Source: Diprion similis (taxonomy: Eukaryota; Arthropoda; Insecta; Hymenoptera; Diprionidae). From it: a stretch of DNA of 64,000 bases. Made by a program: the position numbers and the translations under genes. This document shows, one piece after another, positions 12,230-23,659 of the stretch (position 1 is the first letter of the stretch; each line of letters begins with the position of its first letter). Where the stretch lies: assembly GCF_021155765.1 (NCBI RefSeq), contig NC_060106.1:1557501-1621500 (forward strand). Direction: 5' to 3'. Below the pieces are notes generated by a model. That model saw only the letters and a list, made by a program, of their open reading frames with translations. It was not told where the DNA came from and ran no database searches.

Positions 12230-14000
12230 AAAATGAACTCCTCTCCTAAAATCTCCCTTACCACCTCCTGCCAACTCCCGTTCCTCCTATCCTCGCCTAC
12301 GCATCTTTCCCATACATGCTCCCACGTCTCCTCTTCCCATCCGCATAGCCTACACCTTTTCTTTTGCTCCTCTTCCCAGTGCTTTGCCTCCCTCATTTCA
12401 TTTCCTAGTCTAAACCTTGCTACTCTAACCCACCTGCTTTCCCCCCATTCCTTTCCCAAATATCCCGGTAACCCTTCTCCCGTCACCAACCTATACCATC
12501 TATTATACCTTGAATATCTTATTTACGCCCATCTCTCCCCCTTCTGCCTTTCGCTCTCTCTCTCCTCTATCTCCCCAAATTCTAGCCCCCGCTCTTCCTC
12601 TTTATTATTGCCTCTCTACTTTCTATTCCTTTTTCCGTAAAAAAACTTTCCCTTTCCCATCTCGATCTCTGCCCTCCCTCCCTTATTGTTCCCTTTAACT
12701 CTTGCCAGCATCGCCTAGCTAACTCGCTTCCCTCCCCTCTGTCCATCTTCCTTTCAAAATTCCAAGCCCTTTTTTCTGCTCTCATCGCCAGCTTATCCCT
12801 CTGTAACCCCTCCCTAACTGAATACCCCAGTGTCTGCCAGTCTACTCCTAATGTCCATCTTAGAAACCTATCCTGCACCGCCTCGATCGTCTTCCACTCC
12901 CTCCACCCCCATATCTCCGCTGCATACTCCATCACCGTCCACACTAACCTATCGAAAAGCCAAATCCTTTTTTCCCAGTCCTTCCAAAACCTTCTTTTCC
13001 CTATTCCCCATACCTGCCTCATTACTACTCTTGCTTTCCTCACCCTCTTCCTTACGTGCGCTTTCTGCCCCCCATTACTGTTTATCGTATACCCCAGGTA
13101 GCAAAACTCTTTGACCTCCTCTATCTTTCTGCCTTTCCACCTCCAGTCTACCTTTTTCTTTCTGCCTCCCCCCTTTCTAAACCTCATGACCTTCGACTTT
13201 TCTAGGTTTACTACCAGCTTTTTTCCATCCGCATACTTTCCTAGCTTTCTGTCATAACCACACACCCCCCAACCTTTATCCATTTTGCCAGCTCCTCTTC
13301 CATATCCGCCAGCAGTAGGTTGAACAGATGCGGACTTACTGGACATCCCTGCCTCACCCCCCTCGCCGTCCAAAAAACTTCCCCTACCTGCCTTTCACTC
13401 CTTACCCTATTCTTCGTCTCCCTGTAAATAAATCTCTTCTATTCTCGCCCTTAGTCCCACTCTTACCCCTCTCCTTTCCATAGCCTCCCAGAGCACCTTC
13501 TTGTCTACCGAGTCAAATGCTGCTTTGAAATCCACGAAGAAGGCTATCATTCTTCCTTTATTCCTCCCCCCCCCCCCCCCCGCCCCACCTGCCTATTAAC
13601 TAGGTAATTTAGGACGTATACATCTATCGTCCCCATTCCCTTTAGAAACCCTGTCTGATTGTGCGGTACCATCCTCTTGCTCTCTCCTTCCCTTTCCAGC
13701 CTGTCCGCCAGAACTATTGCGTACACTTTATATAGCGTCTACATTAGTACGTGTCACCTCTTTGTATTCCTCTACTCTTTTGCCCTCCTCTTTCTTTACT
13801 ATTGGTGCTATCCATCCCTCTTTCCACTCCTCTTGCCACCCCTCTCCTCTCCATACTCTATTGCAAATTTTCCAAACCCACTCTTCAATCTCTTCCCCCT
13901 GTAACGGCAAACCTCACTCACTATTCCATCCCCTCCCGGTGCCTTCCCCCCCCTCATATTTCCTATCGCTTTCCTATTCTCTGCCCTCTCTATCTCGTGC
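12230..14000 (-). mobile_element. LINE (non-LTR retrotransposon) fragment: RT domain and C-terminal zinc knuckle
   Basis: On the minus strand the reading starts within an RT N-terminus (AIGNMRGGKAPGGDGI, 13990-13920). It continues through GWQEEWKEGWIAPIVKK, the RT palm region in broken frames (to about 13400), the thumb and connection (KEFCYLGYTINSNGGQKAHV, then FLRWTLGVDWQTLGYSVREG, 13373-12582), and a C-terminal Cys/His motif (RCRLCGWEEETWEHVWERC, 12489-12250). Frameshifts and stops make it dead. It is 5'-truncated, as is usual for LINEs, and its 5' end abuts copia sequence. The minus strand is strikingly purine-rich. A 16-C run (13566-13581) sits in the RT region. Confidence 0.85.
12582..13373 (-). 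pseudogene. LINE RT thumb/connection segment, broken
   Basis: A 263-residue open stretch contains the post-palm RT region of an APE-type LINE: KKLVVNLEKSKVMRFRKGGG (the NxxKS/K motif after the catalytic core), EEVKEFCYLGYTINSNGGQK, and a helix-rich segment with VQDRFLRWTLGVDWQTLGY. The catalytic DD box upstream is not intact in this frame. The next downstream frame (12489-12067) carries the CCHC-like terminal knuckle and then runs into unrelated sequence after EILGEE (about 12235), which marks the element's end. Confidence 0.8.
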
Positions 14001-14002
14001 TT

Positions 14003-15247
14003 GTTTTCCATTGGCGTAGCTATTGGTTTAGAGTTATTCATACCAAAGTTTTGGAGTACCTTTTTCAAATATGCTTCTTGACATAACTTAGTGACGCTCT
14101 TTTCAAGGTCTTGTTTTACCTGAATGCCTAAGTAGTTTGACACTAAACCTAGGTCTTTCATACTGAAAATATGTGCTAAATAGTTCTTCAGATCACAGAT
14201 TTCTTCTTTCTTTGTACCAAATATCAACATATCATCTACGAACAATGATAGGTAAGTTTTGCTATTTGTTAGACATTTTGATTATAAACAAAAATCGTTT
14301 TAAGATCGAACAAAGCCTTTCTTAATCATAACGTCATGGAATTTCATATTCCAATATTTTGGTGATTTTTTTAGCCCATAAAGTGATTTGTTTAGTCTGC
14401 ACACAGTGCTTTGTTCGTTCTCTACATCTTTAGGTGATTTCATATAGACTTCTTCATCTATGGTTCCATACAGGAAGGCACTTTTCACGTCCATTTGGTA
14501 TACTGGTAAATTTAAACGGTTCGCTATTGCTAACAAGATTCTGAACGTAGTAATTTTTGCAACTGGTGCATATATGTCATACTCTTCAAAATTTACGTCT
14601 TGTTGAAAGCCTTTTGGAACTAACCTAGCTTTAAATTGGGATGGGTTCCCGTTGCTATCTTGTTTAATCTTGAACACCCCCTTACCATCTATCACAGTTT
14701 TATTTTTAGGCTTTGGCACTACCGTCCAGGTATTGTTTTGTTTTAAGACACTTATTTCACTATTTATCGTGTCTTTCCACTCCTCCGAGTGGGCGCCTTT
14801 TATCGCTTCCTCGTAGGTAGTTGGTTCATTTAACACTCCAATAAAACTTGTTTCATAGTCACCGAATCTTTTAGGTCTGGTCATTTTGCGTTTTCCCGGT
14901 TCGCGGGTTATCGTGGCATTTAGGTCAACTAGCGATTCACTTGATTCACTGGTATTGCTTGTTTCACTTAACTCTTCGTTGCACTCTTCGAAGATGCTGC
15001 TGCTTGACTGGCGATCTGCTTCTTCTTCTTCGTGACGATCCTCTATGTCGCCTCTTTTCTCCTGCTCCGGTACCTCGTTGCTTGTATGGTCCAGAAGTAC
15101 GACCTGCTGATTGGCTCGTCCTGGGTCAGGTATGAACGCACGTCTCTCCTGATCAGAACTGTCTCTGATTCTAGAAAATACACCCTGTAAGCTTTTGTGT
15201 TTTCCCCATAGCCTACGAACAAAGCTTCTGAGCTCTTTGGATCCCAT
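14003..15247 (-). pseudogene. copia reverse transcriptase, partial
   Basis: This contains the Ty1/copia RT signatures: EWKDTINSEISVLKQNNTW, ARLVPKGFQQ, YAPVAKITTFRILLAIA, QMDVKSAFLYG (first catalytic Asp) and CRLNKSLYGLKKSPKYWN. After two in-frame TAA codons in the same frame comes LFVDDMLIFG with the catalytic DD pair, then FSMKDLGLVSNYLGIQV. It ends at PMENK, where LINE sequence begins. Upstream of RT is an acidic linker (EQEKRGDIEDRHEEEEADRQ). RNase H is absent. Confidence 0.9.
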
Positions 15248-16179
15248 TTTAACCTGCGTTGCGCTGGGATGAGGACATCCACTTGTGATCCAAAAACTCT
15301 TAATTTGTTGATGTCGAACCCCTTTCTAAACCATAGCTCGTACGGAGTTTTCCCGGGTACCGTGCTTTTTCCAGTTCTGTTTAAAATATATACTGCCGTG
15401 GAGACGGCTTCTCCCCATAGCTTTTTATTTAACCCTTTCGCCATTAACATTGACCTTGCGGCTTCCACAATGGTTCGATTATCTCTCTCTATCTTACCGT
15501 TTTGCTCCGGAGTATGTACAACCGATGTCTGGTGTCTGATTCCTCGTTGCTCGAAAGCCTTACGGAGCTCCAGGTTGGTAAATTCCGTTCCGTTGTCTGA
15601 GCGGACAGTTTTTACCTTGTTGCCAGAGTCCTGCTCAGCTAGGCTAAGGAAGGTCTTCACTTTTCCTGTTACTTCCTGCTTGCTTTTTAAACAGTAGATA
15701 TACCTATAACCAGAGTAGTCGTCTTTGATCAACAGAAAGTATTTGGAACCTCCAACCGAGTCTACTTCCATTGGTCCACATACGTCCATGTGGACTAGCT
15801 CGCAGGTGCGTGACGTGGTGGTTTGGCTTTGGTGGAACGGTGCTTTGTGCATCTTCCCTTTTGCACAACCGTTGCACCTATGTTCATCTGAAATATAAGC
15901 AATCTTGTGTTTGTCTAGAATCTGTTTTACATAATTTAAGTTCTGGTGCCCTAAACGTTCATGCCACACTGATAAGCTGTCTTTTGCATAGCTCACTGCG
16001 GCTATCTCCGGGTCGCTAAGACACATTGTATATAATTTTTGGTTACGGTACCCCACGCTAGTTCCTAAACCGTTTTTTAGGATATCGCATCGCTCACTGT
16101 TAAATACTACTTCATACCCTTTGTCTGTTACACTTCGTACAGAGAACAGGTTTACTGTCATTTTCGGCACGTGTAACAC
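15043..16179 (-). pseudogene. copia integrase region
   Basis: The segment has the zinc-binding HERLGHQN...CNGCAKGK (HHCC-type) and the integrase core with catalytic D,D,E: VHMDVCGPMEV, VRSDNGTEF and PEQNGKIERDNR. Downstream are the GKTPYELW and LRVFGS motifs typical of copia. It is in the same frame as the gag-protease part, with one TGA at 16203-16201, and shifts frame relative to RT near 15140. If those lesions are taken as recent, the polyprotein would have been continuous. Confidence 0.9.
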
Positions 16180-16200
16180 ACCTTGTAGTGTAGTTTTTAT

Positions 16201-17220
16201 TCACTCGACGCCGTCATATGCTCTGACTTCTACTGTTCCACAACCCACAGCGTCTAATTCACTCCCGTCACCTATCACTACTTTCTTGTAGTTTGCCAGT
16301 GCTGTATAGGTGGTAAACAGTGCCTTTTCGTGGCACATGTGCTCGCTCGCACCGGTATCGACTGGCCAATTTCGACTGTTTTGGGCTTCGGCTATGTAGG
16401 CATTGTACTTTACGCCACTTGACTGCCCTGACTTATCGTTTTGTTCCTTCTTTCTTTGTTTGTAAAGTCTTGTTCTGCACTTACTGATGTGGTGCCCCGG
16501 TTTTTTGCAGTAGTTGCACTGGTTCTTCATTGAGCGGCAATCCCTTTTGAAGTGACCTTCGCCGCCACATCCGTAGCACTTTAATGTCCCGCGAGAGCTG
16601 TTGCCTGTCAGTGCTACCGATGGTTCCTCCTTGTCCGACACATTCCTGTCAACAGACCGCTCTTCTTCCACAAGTAGTCTCGCTGTTAGTTCACCCATGT
16701 TCTGGTTCTCTTCTGGGACTGATTCCCATGCTGCTACGAAATGTTTGTATTTTTCTGGCAGTGATGTTAAGACTTTTGTTATTAGCATTTTTTCCGAGAT
16801 TATTTCTCCTAGTTGAGCGATTTTGTCTCTAATTTCTTCCAGCTTTGCAAAAAAGACTGATATCTCACCGTCGTCACATCGTAGCGAGAAGAATTTTTGC
16901 TGTTCTAGATGCAGGCTGGTTGCTGATTTTCTCTCGTAGACCGACATCAGTTTTGCCCAGATCTCTGGGGCTGACTTGGTGGTTATGACGTGAACCATAA
17001 TTTTCTCTTGTAGGTGCATCACAATGATTCCCTGGGCTTTTCCATCCTTTGAGATCCAGTTGGCGTAATCTTCTGCAACTATCACCGGCTTCGGAGCGCT
17101 TCCGTCGACCAGGTCGAATAACCCCATGGATTGTAAGATTACCTTCATTTGGAATTTCCAAACACTCCAATTTGCGCCCCCTTCGAGTTTAACTCCAGTA
17201 TTAACATACATTTTGTCCAT
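16201..17220 (-). pseudogene. copia gag and protease region
   Basis: It starts at the first in-frame ATG (17220, MDKMYVNTG). Gag contains NWSVWKFQMKVIL and LLVEEERS; knuckles CYGCGGEGHFKRDC and CNYCKKPGHHISKC follow, the first of standard CCHC spacing. The aspartic protease active site is WPVDTGASEHMC. The frame ends at a TGA after AYDGVE, and the integrase region resumes in the same frame directly after it, so the stop looks like a single point mutation. Confidence 0.9.
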
Positions 17221-17353
17221 ATTTTCTTTTATTACCGGATTTTGATTTCGCGCCACGAGGATTCTACCGAGCTTCTTCCCGACCGGCCTTTTCGACGCTG
17301 TCTGGCTAACCTCACTTTACTTAATCCGCGTTTATCTTTACCATCCGCGGTTC

Positions 17354-17367
17354 CTGGGCCCATAACC
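17354..17367 (-). other. copia primer-binding site (tRNA-Met type)
   Basis: GGTTATGGGCCCAG on the minus strand follows directly after a TAACA LTR end. It matches the 3' half or anticodon-side fragment of initiator tRNA-Met used by copia-type elements. Confidence 0.75.
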
Positions 17368-17535
17368 TGTTACGGTTAAGGTAAATGAGGTCAGGTATTT
17401 GTTTATAGCACTTTATTTTATTCATACGATGTTTGTGGTGTACAAGTTTCTTCTATAATTATTTTCTTGTCTTTTTCCACGATCTTGTACTACCTTACTC
17501 TACGACAGCTGAACGAAGATGTAAGTTCTGTCACA
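17368..17535 (-). repeat. Putative 5' LTR of the copia element
   Basis: On the minus strand the segment begins TGTGACAGAAC and ends GTAACA, just before the primer-binding site; it contains AATAAAATAAAG as a possible polyadenylation signal. The 3' end is well placed by the primer-binding site. The 5' boundary is only a guess, because no second LTR is available for comparison. Confidence 0.55.
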
Positions 17536-17599
17536 GACCGGAAACTTGGTTATTATATATTATGCGCAGCCACACGTAAGAGCTAGATACAGCGAGAAA

Positions 17600-19600
17600 G
17601 CCCTCACATGCAAGCATGCCAACTTTATTGCTTATTCATATTTTCACACTTATCTTCCACGATGTGCTCACAGTCCTTCGCTTCCACGTCTTTATTTGCC
17701 CAGACAACAAACTTTTTTGCGGACTGATATATATATATGCAAAAATATCTAATCCAGATGTTTGTAAATATTCCAATAACGGAGCTGTATGGTTAAATAA
17801 CCGCAGAAATGTAAATGCAGTGAGCACTGACTCAAATTGTAAAAATTGCTGTAATAAGTTCTTCGACGTTTCTTTTATTTTTCCATTAAACGCATCTGCT
17901 GTGGCTAAATCATCTAATGTAAGGATCAATTCAATGTACATACAAGGCATTTTCAGAACTATCGAATGTCCCAAATATTTTTTTTAGTGCATTGTCTTTA
18001 GCGGACCATCTTGTTTCTCCAACAGTGTTTAGTTACTTTTGCCAAGCTTGTTGGTTCAAATAATTCCATACATCCATCCGTTTACATGATTCTCGTAAGA
18101 ATACAGCGCAGGCATTTAAACTTTAAAATAAGGAATTAGCTTTAGTTACTGCATTTGTAGCATCGCCTACAACCAGATTTAACACATGGGCGTAACACCA
18201 CATGTGCAACTAATTGGGAGTTACTTTGCTCAACCAAGCTGTAAAACCGTTGTACTCGCCGGACATATTAGCAATTTTTTTATCAAGCAGTCTTTAATTA
18301 ATTCGACTATTCCTTTGCCAGTTGAAGATGTACAATTAACTACATCAATCAAATGTTCCTGCACACTGTCGCAATCGTCATCAACAAATCGTATGACAAT
18401 GGAGCCCTGATCTTTCACAGTAACATCTTGCGTTGTATCAATCTGAAGCAAAAACATACCCGCTTTTTCAATTGCAGTTGTAACAACTTTCTGTATGAAT
18501 TGACGTATGGCCGAAATTATGTAATTAGCAGTAGTTTTTGACAACATTGTGACCGTACTACCTCTTCCCCATTTATTCGGATTGCCTTCATGTCAGCGCC
18601 TACTATTTTCTATTACTGTAGTTAAATGCTGTTTTAGCAACGGATCAAACTTTGACAAAAGCAGTATCATCTCCAAGACGTTTCCATGGTTTTCGGACTC
18701 GTTTCGATGGCCACGATAAGCAAGACCGCTCTTTCCGATCGTTTTAATAACTTCTATTATTTTCAACAAAACATCACGATTTTCGTGCATTTTTTTCAAT
18801 CGTTGATTAGTTTGCGTGGAAAAAAATAAGTTTGTTGCATCCTTTTTGTTAGCATGCATGACTTAAGCATCAACACATCTATTGTATGCGAGACTTGCTT
18901 TGTGTTCTTCCACGCGCTGTTTGAGGTGTCTCCAATCGTTAGTGCCTTCTCTAACGAAAGGAGTTTTCGCGATCACAAAAAGCAAGGCAAACAGTACAGA
19001 AAAAAGAATTTTTTTTATGAATTTTTTTAGATAACCATTCACGTTTTCTCCCATTTTTTCTCATGTAGACGTTAGTATTAAATGTTAACGAAGACTCTTT
19101 GGATTGACATGGATGTTTCGTAGAAAAGTCTAACATTGTTCCACCTCAGGTGTTTGGAAATATTTGCATGGAATTGATGCAGAGCTTTCAAGCTCTACAG
19201 TTTTATTATTACATACATAAAGCGTCAATGGAACAATATCAGAGGAGTGTTGGGTTGTAGAAAGAATGGAAGAATGTTCTGGAATTTCATTTTCATAATT
19301 ACAACTTTTTTTTATTAGAATCTGTTGTGGACCCGACAGATCTAACGGAGATAACTTGCTGTGAATCGACGCTTGTGGCGTCTAATCGAACCGCAGGTTC
19401 GCTATGTTCCATTGTAGATGCAACAGGGTTGTTTTGAGCTTTAGAAGATGATATGATGAAAAAATCTGTCAACTTTTTACATTGACTTGCATCCTCCTCA
19501 AGCTTTTGTCTTTTCCTCTCTCTTTCTTTTTCTGCACCGCCTTTTAATTTTTTTTTCTTCTACACTTGTATCCATATTTATGATTTCTGAATTCTACAAC
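17600..19600 (-). pseudogene. ZMYM/hAT-type transposase, decayed copy 1
   Basis: Broken minus-strand frames follow the order of the ZMYM1-like/DUF4371 transposase family. First is a TTF-like zinc finger (KKIHKKNSFFCTVCLAFCDR, near 19000), then AYNRCVDA/HANKKDATNLFFSTQ, the conserved GLAYRGHRNESENHGN...LLSKFDPLLKQHL block (18740-18640), and LLQIDTTQDVTVKDQGSIV with the likely first catalytic Asp (18460-18390). The C-terminal part ends about 17636. Several frameshifts and stops separate them. It sits beside the copia 5' LTR and upstream of the LINE ORF1 fragment. Family membership is recognised from these motifs. Confidence 0.75.
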
Positions 19601-19609
19601 TTAAAGTGA

Positions 19610-20078
19610 GGATTGCTTGAATAATCAGCTGTGACGTGTCTACAGGTGTTACGCTATACCCTACTATAACTGAGTTCCGTCCATAGAATAACAATAAAAC
19701 ATGATCAGAGTTGATTTAAAGGGCGTAACTTAATCAGTATTTGGTACATCAACTGGTTAGGAATTACGAGTAATGATCATTTATGAGCATCGTAAGTAAG
19801 TAAACAAATCACGATGGAGAAGCAATAAGAAATTATTGTAGCTAGAGTAGCACGGTCTTACAATCAGAATAACGAGTGACATCAGTCGCGAGAGAATCGT
19901 GACTGATACGCGTCCAAGCGGCAATCGGAGAAACTTAAAAGTATGAACTTTAAGAAAGCAACACAAATCTTATCTGTTTGCTCCTTTAATAATAACCTAT
20001 ATGGGTATATTACAAAGTTTAATGAAATTTTATCAATAAATAAACTCAAGAAAAATATTTCCCTTGCATGGGCCGGTT
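19610..20078. other. Spacer between transposon remnants, nothing recognised
   Basis: This is AT-rich sequence between the hAT remnant and the LINE ORF1 fragment. Short open frames here carry no known motif. Confidence 0.5.
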
Positions 20079-21044
20079 TCATGACGCCAGTCCGCGCCTG
20101 TGTTTCACCTTCCATTTCATCCTTCTTTCCACCCAGGTAAGGTCCTCCTCTATAAATTCTTCCCTCCCTCTTAAATCTCTTTTCCTTTCCATTACCTGTC
20201 TTTTTGTTCTCTGCTCCCTAGCCTTGCTATCCATGCCCCCCTTTTCCCTTCCCCTCTTGCACCTATTTCCCACATCTCTTTCACCTCGACCTCTACCCCT
20301 AGCATAATGTTTTTCAACTCCTCTTTTTCCTTCCCGTTTCTATTTTTGCCCCCCTCAATACTATGTTCTCCCTTCGCTCCTCCCTTTCTTTCCGCTCTAA
20401 GGCCCATTCTATTTCCCTCACCCTCTCTAATACCTTCTCTACTGAACCCACCGTCCCCTCCCCCTGCCTTTTCCCCGGTCCTATCATCTGCTGCTCTATA
20501 TTTGCAAGCCCTTCCTGTGCCTGCTTTATTCCCCCCCCCCCCCTGCCCTTATCTCCACTGCCTCTACTATCTTGCCCAAGTCCCTGATTTCCTCCCTCAT
20601 CTCGCTCCTCTCCTTTTCCCATTGCTTCTGCCTTTTTATCATTTCTTCCTTTATCTTTTCCATCTCCTCCCTTAGTCCCTTTCCCTGTCCTTTAACTTCT
20701 ACTAGCCCTGCCTTCAGCTCCTTTCTTATTAGCCTTAATAAGTTCTGAATACTTCCCTCCTCTTCCTTCTCGCCCTCCCCTCCCTTCCCTTTTGGCGAAC
20801 TTTGCACCTTCCTACTTTTCGCAAACACCCTATCCCTTTCCTGTAATTCTTTTACTTTTTCCCCGTCCTGCTCTCCTGCATCTTCTCTTTTTCTTTTCCA
20901 CAAGTCCATTACCGATACCGACGCTGCGGCCCCTAGACTGTGGCTCCTTTCCCTACCCATTAGCTCCACTGCACTAGGCCTACCTTTCTTTCCCTCCTCT
21001 TTCTTGCTGCTTGCGCCTACTACCTTCTTACCTGCACCGTCCAT
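20079..21044 (-). pseudogene. LINE ORF1-like protein (coiled-coil), fragment
   Basis: Three overlapping minus-strand frames read as a charged ORF1 protein of an insect LINE. A Lys/Glu-rich start (MDGAGKKVVGASSKKEEGKK) precedes a long heptad coiled coil (GLREEMEKIKEEMIKRQKQW). Next comes IEWALERKEREERRENIVLR, the start of an RRM-like domain, and finally GREEFIEEDLTWVERRMKWK. Frameshifts lie near 20530 (in a 13-C run) and near 20350. The fragment breaks off at about 20085 before the RRM-like part is complete. The purine bias resembles the LINE RT piece at 12.2-14 kb, so they may be the same family. Confidence 0.7.
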
Positions 21045-21400
21045 ACTTCCGCGCTCTGCCGCTTGCTGCCATACCTGTCTTTCACTGGTCTATCCCTACT
21101 TGCTCCCCTTCTTACTCACCAGGTGCCGTCACCTTAGTTCCCTGCCTATACTACCTTTCTCCTTTTCCCTCACCGACCTCCCGCTCCTACATCAAAATCT
21201 TGCCCTCTCTCCAACCTCCCTTCCCTGCTCTTCCTGCCCATCGTACTCCCTCCCTTGCTTTTCCGACCTTCTTACCTGCACCCGCTCCCTCCCGACACCG
21301 TTTCCCGCCCAACTCACCCTACTTATCCCACTGCTTTCTTTCTATCCTTAGCACACTCTCTCTCACACCTGTCACTCTTACCACACCGGAAACGGAAGTC
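21045..21400 (-). other. Probable 5' leader of the LINE ORF1 fragment
   Basis: The minus strand keeps the same strong purine bias as ORF1 up to about 21400, where the composition changes abruptly. No separate gene is seen. Confidence 0.4.
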
Positions 21401-21486
21401 GATCATTCTCGAAGACAGAGTCATATAAGGTTGGACAATATGGGTAGGACAGGTAAAGCAAATCTTTGGGCATCGTTACCGAGGTT

Positions 21487-22745
21487 TTACAATTGATTGT
21501 TATTTTTAATGATGAAATCGGACATAACTAGGACGACATGTAACGGATATTCAAGGAATAGTTCTTGTAAGCTGGCACCAAGAATGATCGTGTTTTTGTG
21601 GAGGAAATCTTTTAGTTTGACTCTGGGCAGGCTAAAATAAGTGCACTCGCAAACTAGGTAAATCATTGAAATGACAGGGTAGCCGCACGTACACTCTTGG
21701 AGAGCAGCCAGGCTCATTCTAGCAAGGTGCTCGTTAGACTTGGTATGATTTGTTTTAATTTAGTTTACCAGTGCTATTTTTCTTCTACTCAAGGCTACAC
21801 CATTAAACCAAGGCTGGTGTGTGAAGTTATTTGACAGCGAACAGTAGGTAACCCCCTTGTGGCGTCCAACTTTGAGGATGCCAGCTTGGCTTGCCGAGGC
21901 AATGGAACCTGTAACCTTGTCTAAGGCCTTTTGAAGATTCCGGTGGGCCCAATATATGACTACGTCATCCACGTAGGTTAGTACTTTCGTGTTACGCCTA
22001 TGTTTTGGAGAACTAGCTTCAAATATATATTAAATGGCAGAAATCTGCGGACCGAGCCTTAGGAAATGCCCAGAGCTGGTCTTTCTGACACCCAGGCTAG
22101 CGCCCTGTTCCCTTCCATGTAATATATGTTGAGTTTCATCAACCTTAGCTTCTGTGTGTGTGAAGGATCTCAGTGGAAGGTCAAACACAAAAAAATCTTG
22201 TGTTTGACCTTTCACTGAGATCCTTTACACTTTCATGCAATGGTCTCTGCTGAATAATATGCTTTATGAATTCCACGATCCCGTCAGGAATACCTAGTTC
22301 AGTAAGGTCGAATGCTCCCTCGATATCGAGAAAAACATCTGCGAGGTGTTCCTTTCTAAGCGAAGCATTTTTGATATCCGATGTTAGAACAGCAATATTG
22401 GCTTGTACCGCGTTTCCCTTCCTGAATCCAAAAACGCACTTGTGGAAAAAACTTGTCGATTTTCGACAGACCACAATAGCCGGAAATTAATTATCCTTTC
22501 CAAGGTTTTGAGGATCGCTGATGAGAGGGATATAGGTCTAAACTCCTTCCTGTCAGGTTTAGGTAAGAGACATACAAGGTACTGGGTCCAACCTGTTGAT
22601 AGCCTCGTTCTCTAAGTATTAAGTTAAACAACGCCAGTAGGACGTCAATATACTCAGGAGGTAGATGTTTTAATACTTCATTCCTGATTAAATCAATGCC
22701 GTGGGGAGGATCCACTTTGATAGATAGATTTATTATTATGTCCAT
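21487..22745 (-). pseudogene. LINE A reverse transcriptase and C-terminus
   Basis: Motifs in order on the minus strand: HGIDLIRNEVLKHLPPEY (22690-22630), then HKCVFGFRKGNAVQANIAVL and HLADVFLDIEGAFD with the first catalytic Asp (22450-22300), LGIPDGIVEFIKHI, then MDDVVIYWAHRNLQKALDKV carrying the DD box (21970-21900). The Cys-rich tail reads CTCGYPVISMIYLVCECTYF (21690-21630), the zinc-knuckle-like end common in insect LINEs. A perfect 25-bp hairpin around 22190 breaks the RT. It is non-functional. Confidence 0.8.
22165..22230. repeat. Short perfect hairpin inside LINE A RT
   Basis: GGATCTCAGTGGAAGGTCAA (left) faces TTGACCTTTCACTGAGATCC (right), both extended by ACACAA/TTGTGT, around an AAAAAAATC loop. 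It looks like a small inverted duplication within the RT reading frame. Confidence 0.7.
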
Positions 22746-22769
22746 GACAATATTGGATAAGGCGAGCCG

Positions 22770-23650
22770 AACAGAAAAGTACTTAAAGCTACTTACGGAC
22801 TAACTAACAAGAAAATAAGATAACAGAAGGTGAAATAACAGAGAAGAAGAATAAATAAAGAAAATAAAGAAAACAAAAAAAAAAAATAGAACAAAATGTG
22901 AATGACAATAAGAAAAGAATAAAAATAATAATCATAATGAATTAGAAATAGATAAGAGCAAAGGGAAACAAAATAAAGAGAAAGAAAGAGAGAGGTATGC
23001 CGCGAGGAGCGAAAATAGTGCCGAAGGAGAAACGATCGAGGGGAAAAAGACGAGGGTGCCAGAAGCGACCTGAAAGTAGGGGGAAGACCTAGCCGACAGT
23101 AGAAACGAGGCGATCACGATCAAGCTCCGTCTCAAAAAGGTGAGACCGCAAGGTAGCTTTGAAGCCCAGGTAAAAGGAGACTGCTTTCACACTGGAAGGG
23201 AGCGAAAACCAAAAATGAAGCCCAGACACCGAGAAAGATTTCCTATATGACTCGGTGGTGAAACGAGGAATAACATATTCCTCTTTGGTCAGCCTATTAG
23301 AGCCTGGAGCGGCAGGGTCACGCTTGCCGAAAAGACTACTGAGGTAGCAGGGGGTACCAGTGCGGAAGATGGTATAGAGCAGACACCCAATGAAATAAAG
23401 CCTGCGATCTCGAACCGTCAACCATCCCAGCTCACGACGGTGAGAAGTGATCCTCTCATCCCTGGCAACACCGCAAACGAAGCGCACACAGGCGCTGTAA
23501 GCGAGTGTTCAGCACGCTCGACAGGTCATTATAGGCGATGCAAGCATAGTCGAATATAGGAACAACCAGTGACGTGATAAGCAGCTTGCGCAGCGGCGCC
23601 GAGAGCATGCGGCGAGAAACAGAGAGCTGCCGGAGAACTTTGACAGATTC
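22770..23650 (-). mobile_element. LINE B: 3' end of a second non-LTR element, inserted in LINE A
   Basis: Minus-strand translation gives SVSRRMLSAPLRKLLITSLV, then VPIFDYACIAYNDLS, LNTRLQRL, then CGVARDERITSHRRELGWLT and RRLYFIGCLLYTIFRTGTPC. This is the typical post-RT tail of an insect LINE. It is followed by a T-rich 3' region (22980-22770). One frameshift lies near 23490. It starts abruptly within the RT tail, as a 5'-truncated insertion does, and separates two LINE A pieces. Confidence 0.75.
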
Positions 23651-23659
23651 GAATAAACC

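Larger units (their letters stand above)
14000..17535 (-). mobile_element. Ty1/copia LTR retrotransposon, 3' truncated
   Basis: In minus-strand order this shows a putative 5' LTR (17535-17368), a primer-binding site complementary to initiator tRNA-Met (GGTTATGGGCCCAG), gag with two CCHC knuckles, protease, integrase and RT. The domain order PR-IN-RT is diagnostic of copia elements. RNase H and the 3' LTR are missing: the sequence switches to a LINE fragment at about 14000. One in-frame stop separates protease from integrase, a frameshift near 15140 separates integrase from RT, and two TAA stops interrupt RT near 14301 and 14283. It is a dead but fairly young-looking copy. Confidence 0.92.

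Noticed and set aside
12233..14086. Long plus-strand Ser/Pro/Leu-rich frames at 12.2-14.1 kb and 20.1-21.5 kb
   Set aside because: They are antisense to purine-rich LINE coding sequence; composition alone explains their length.
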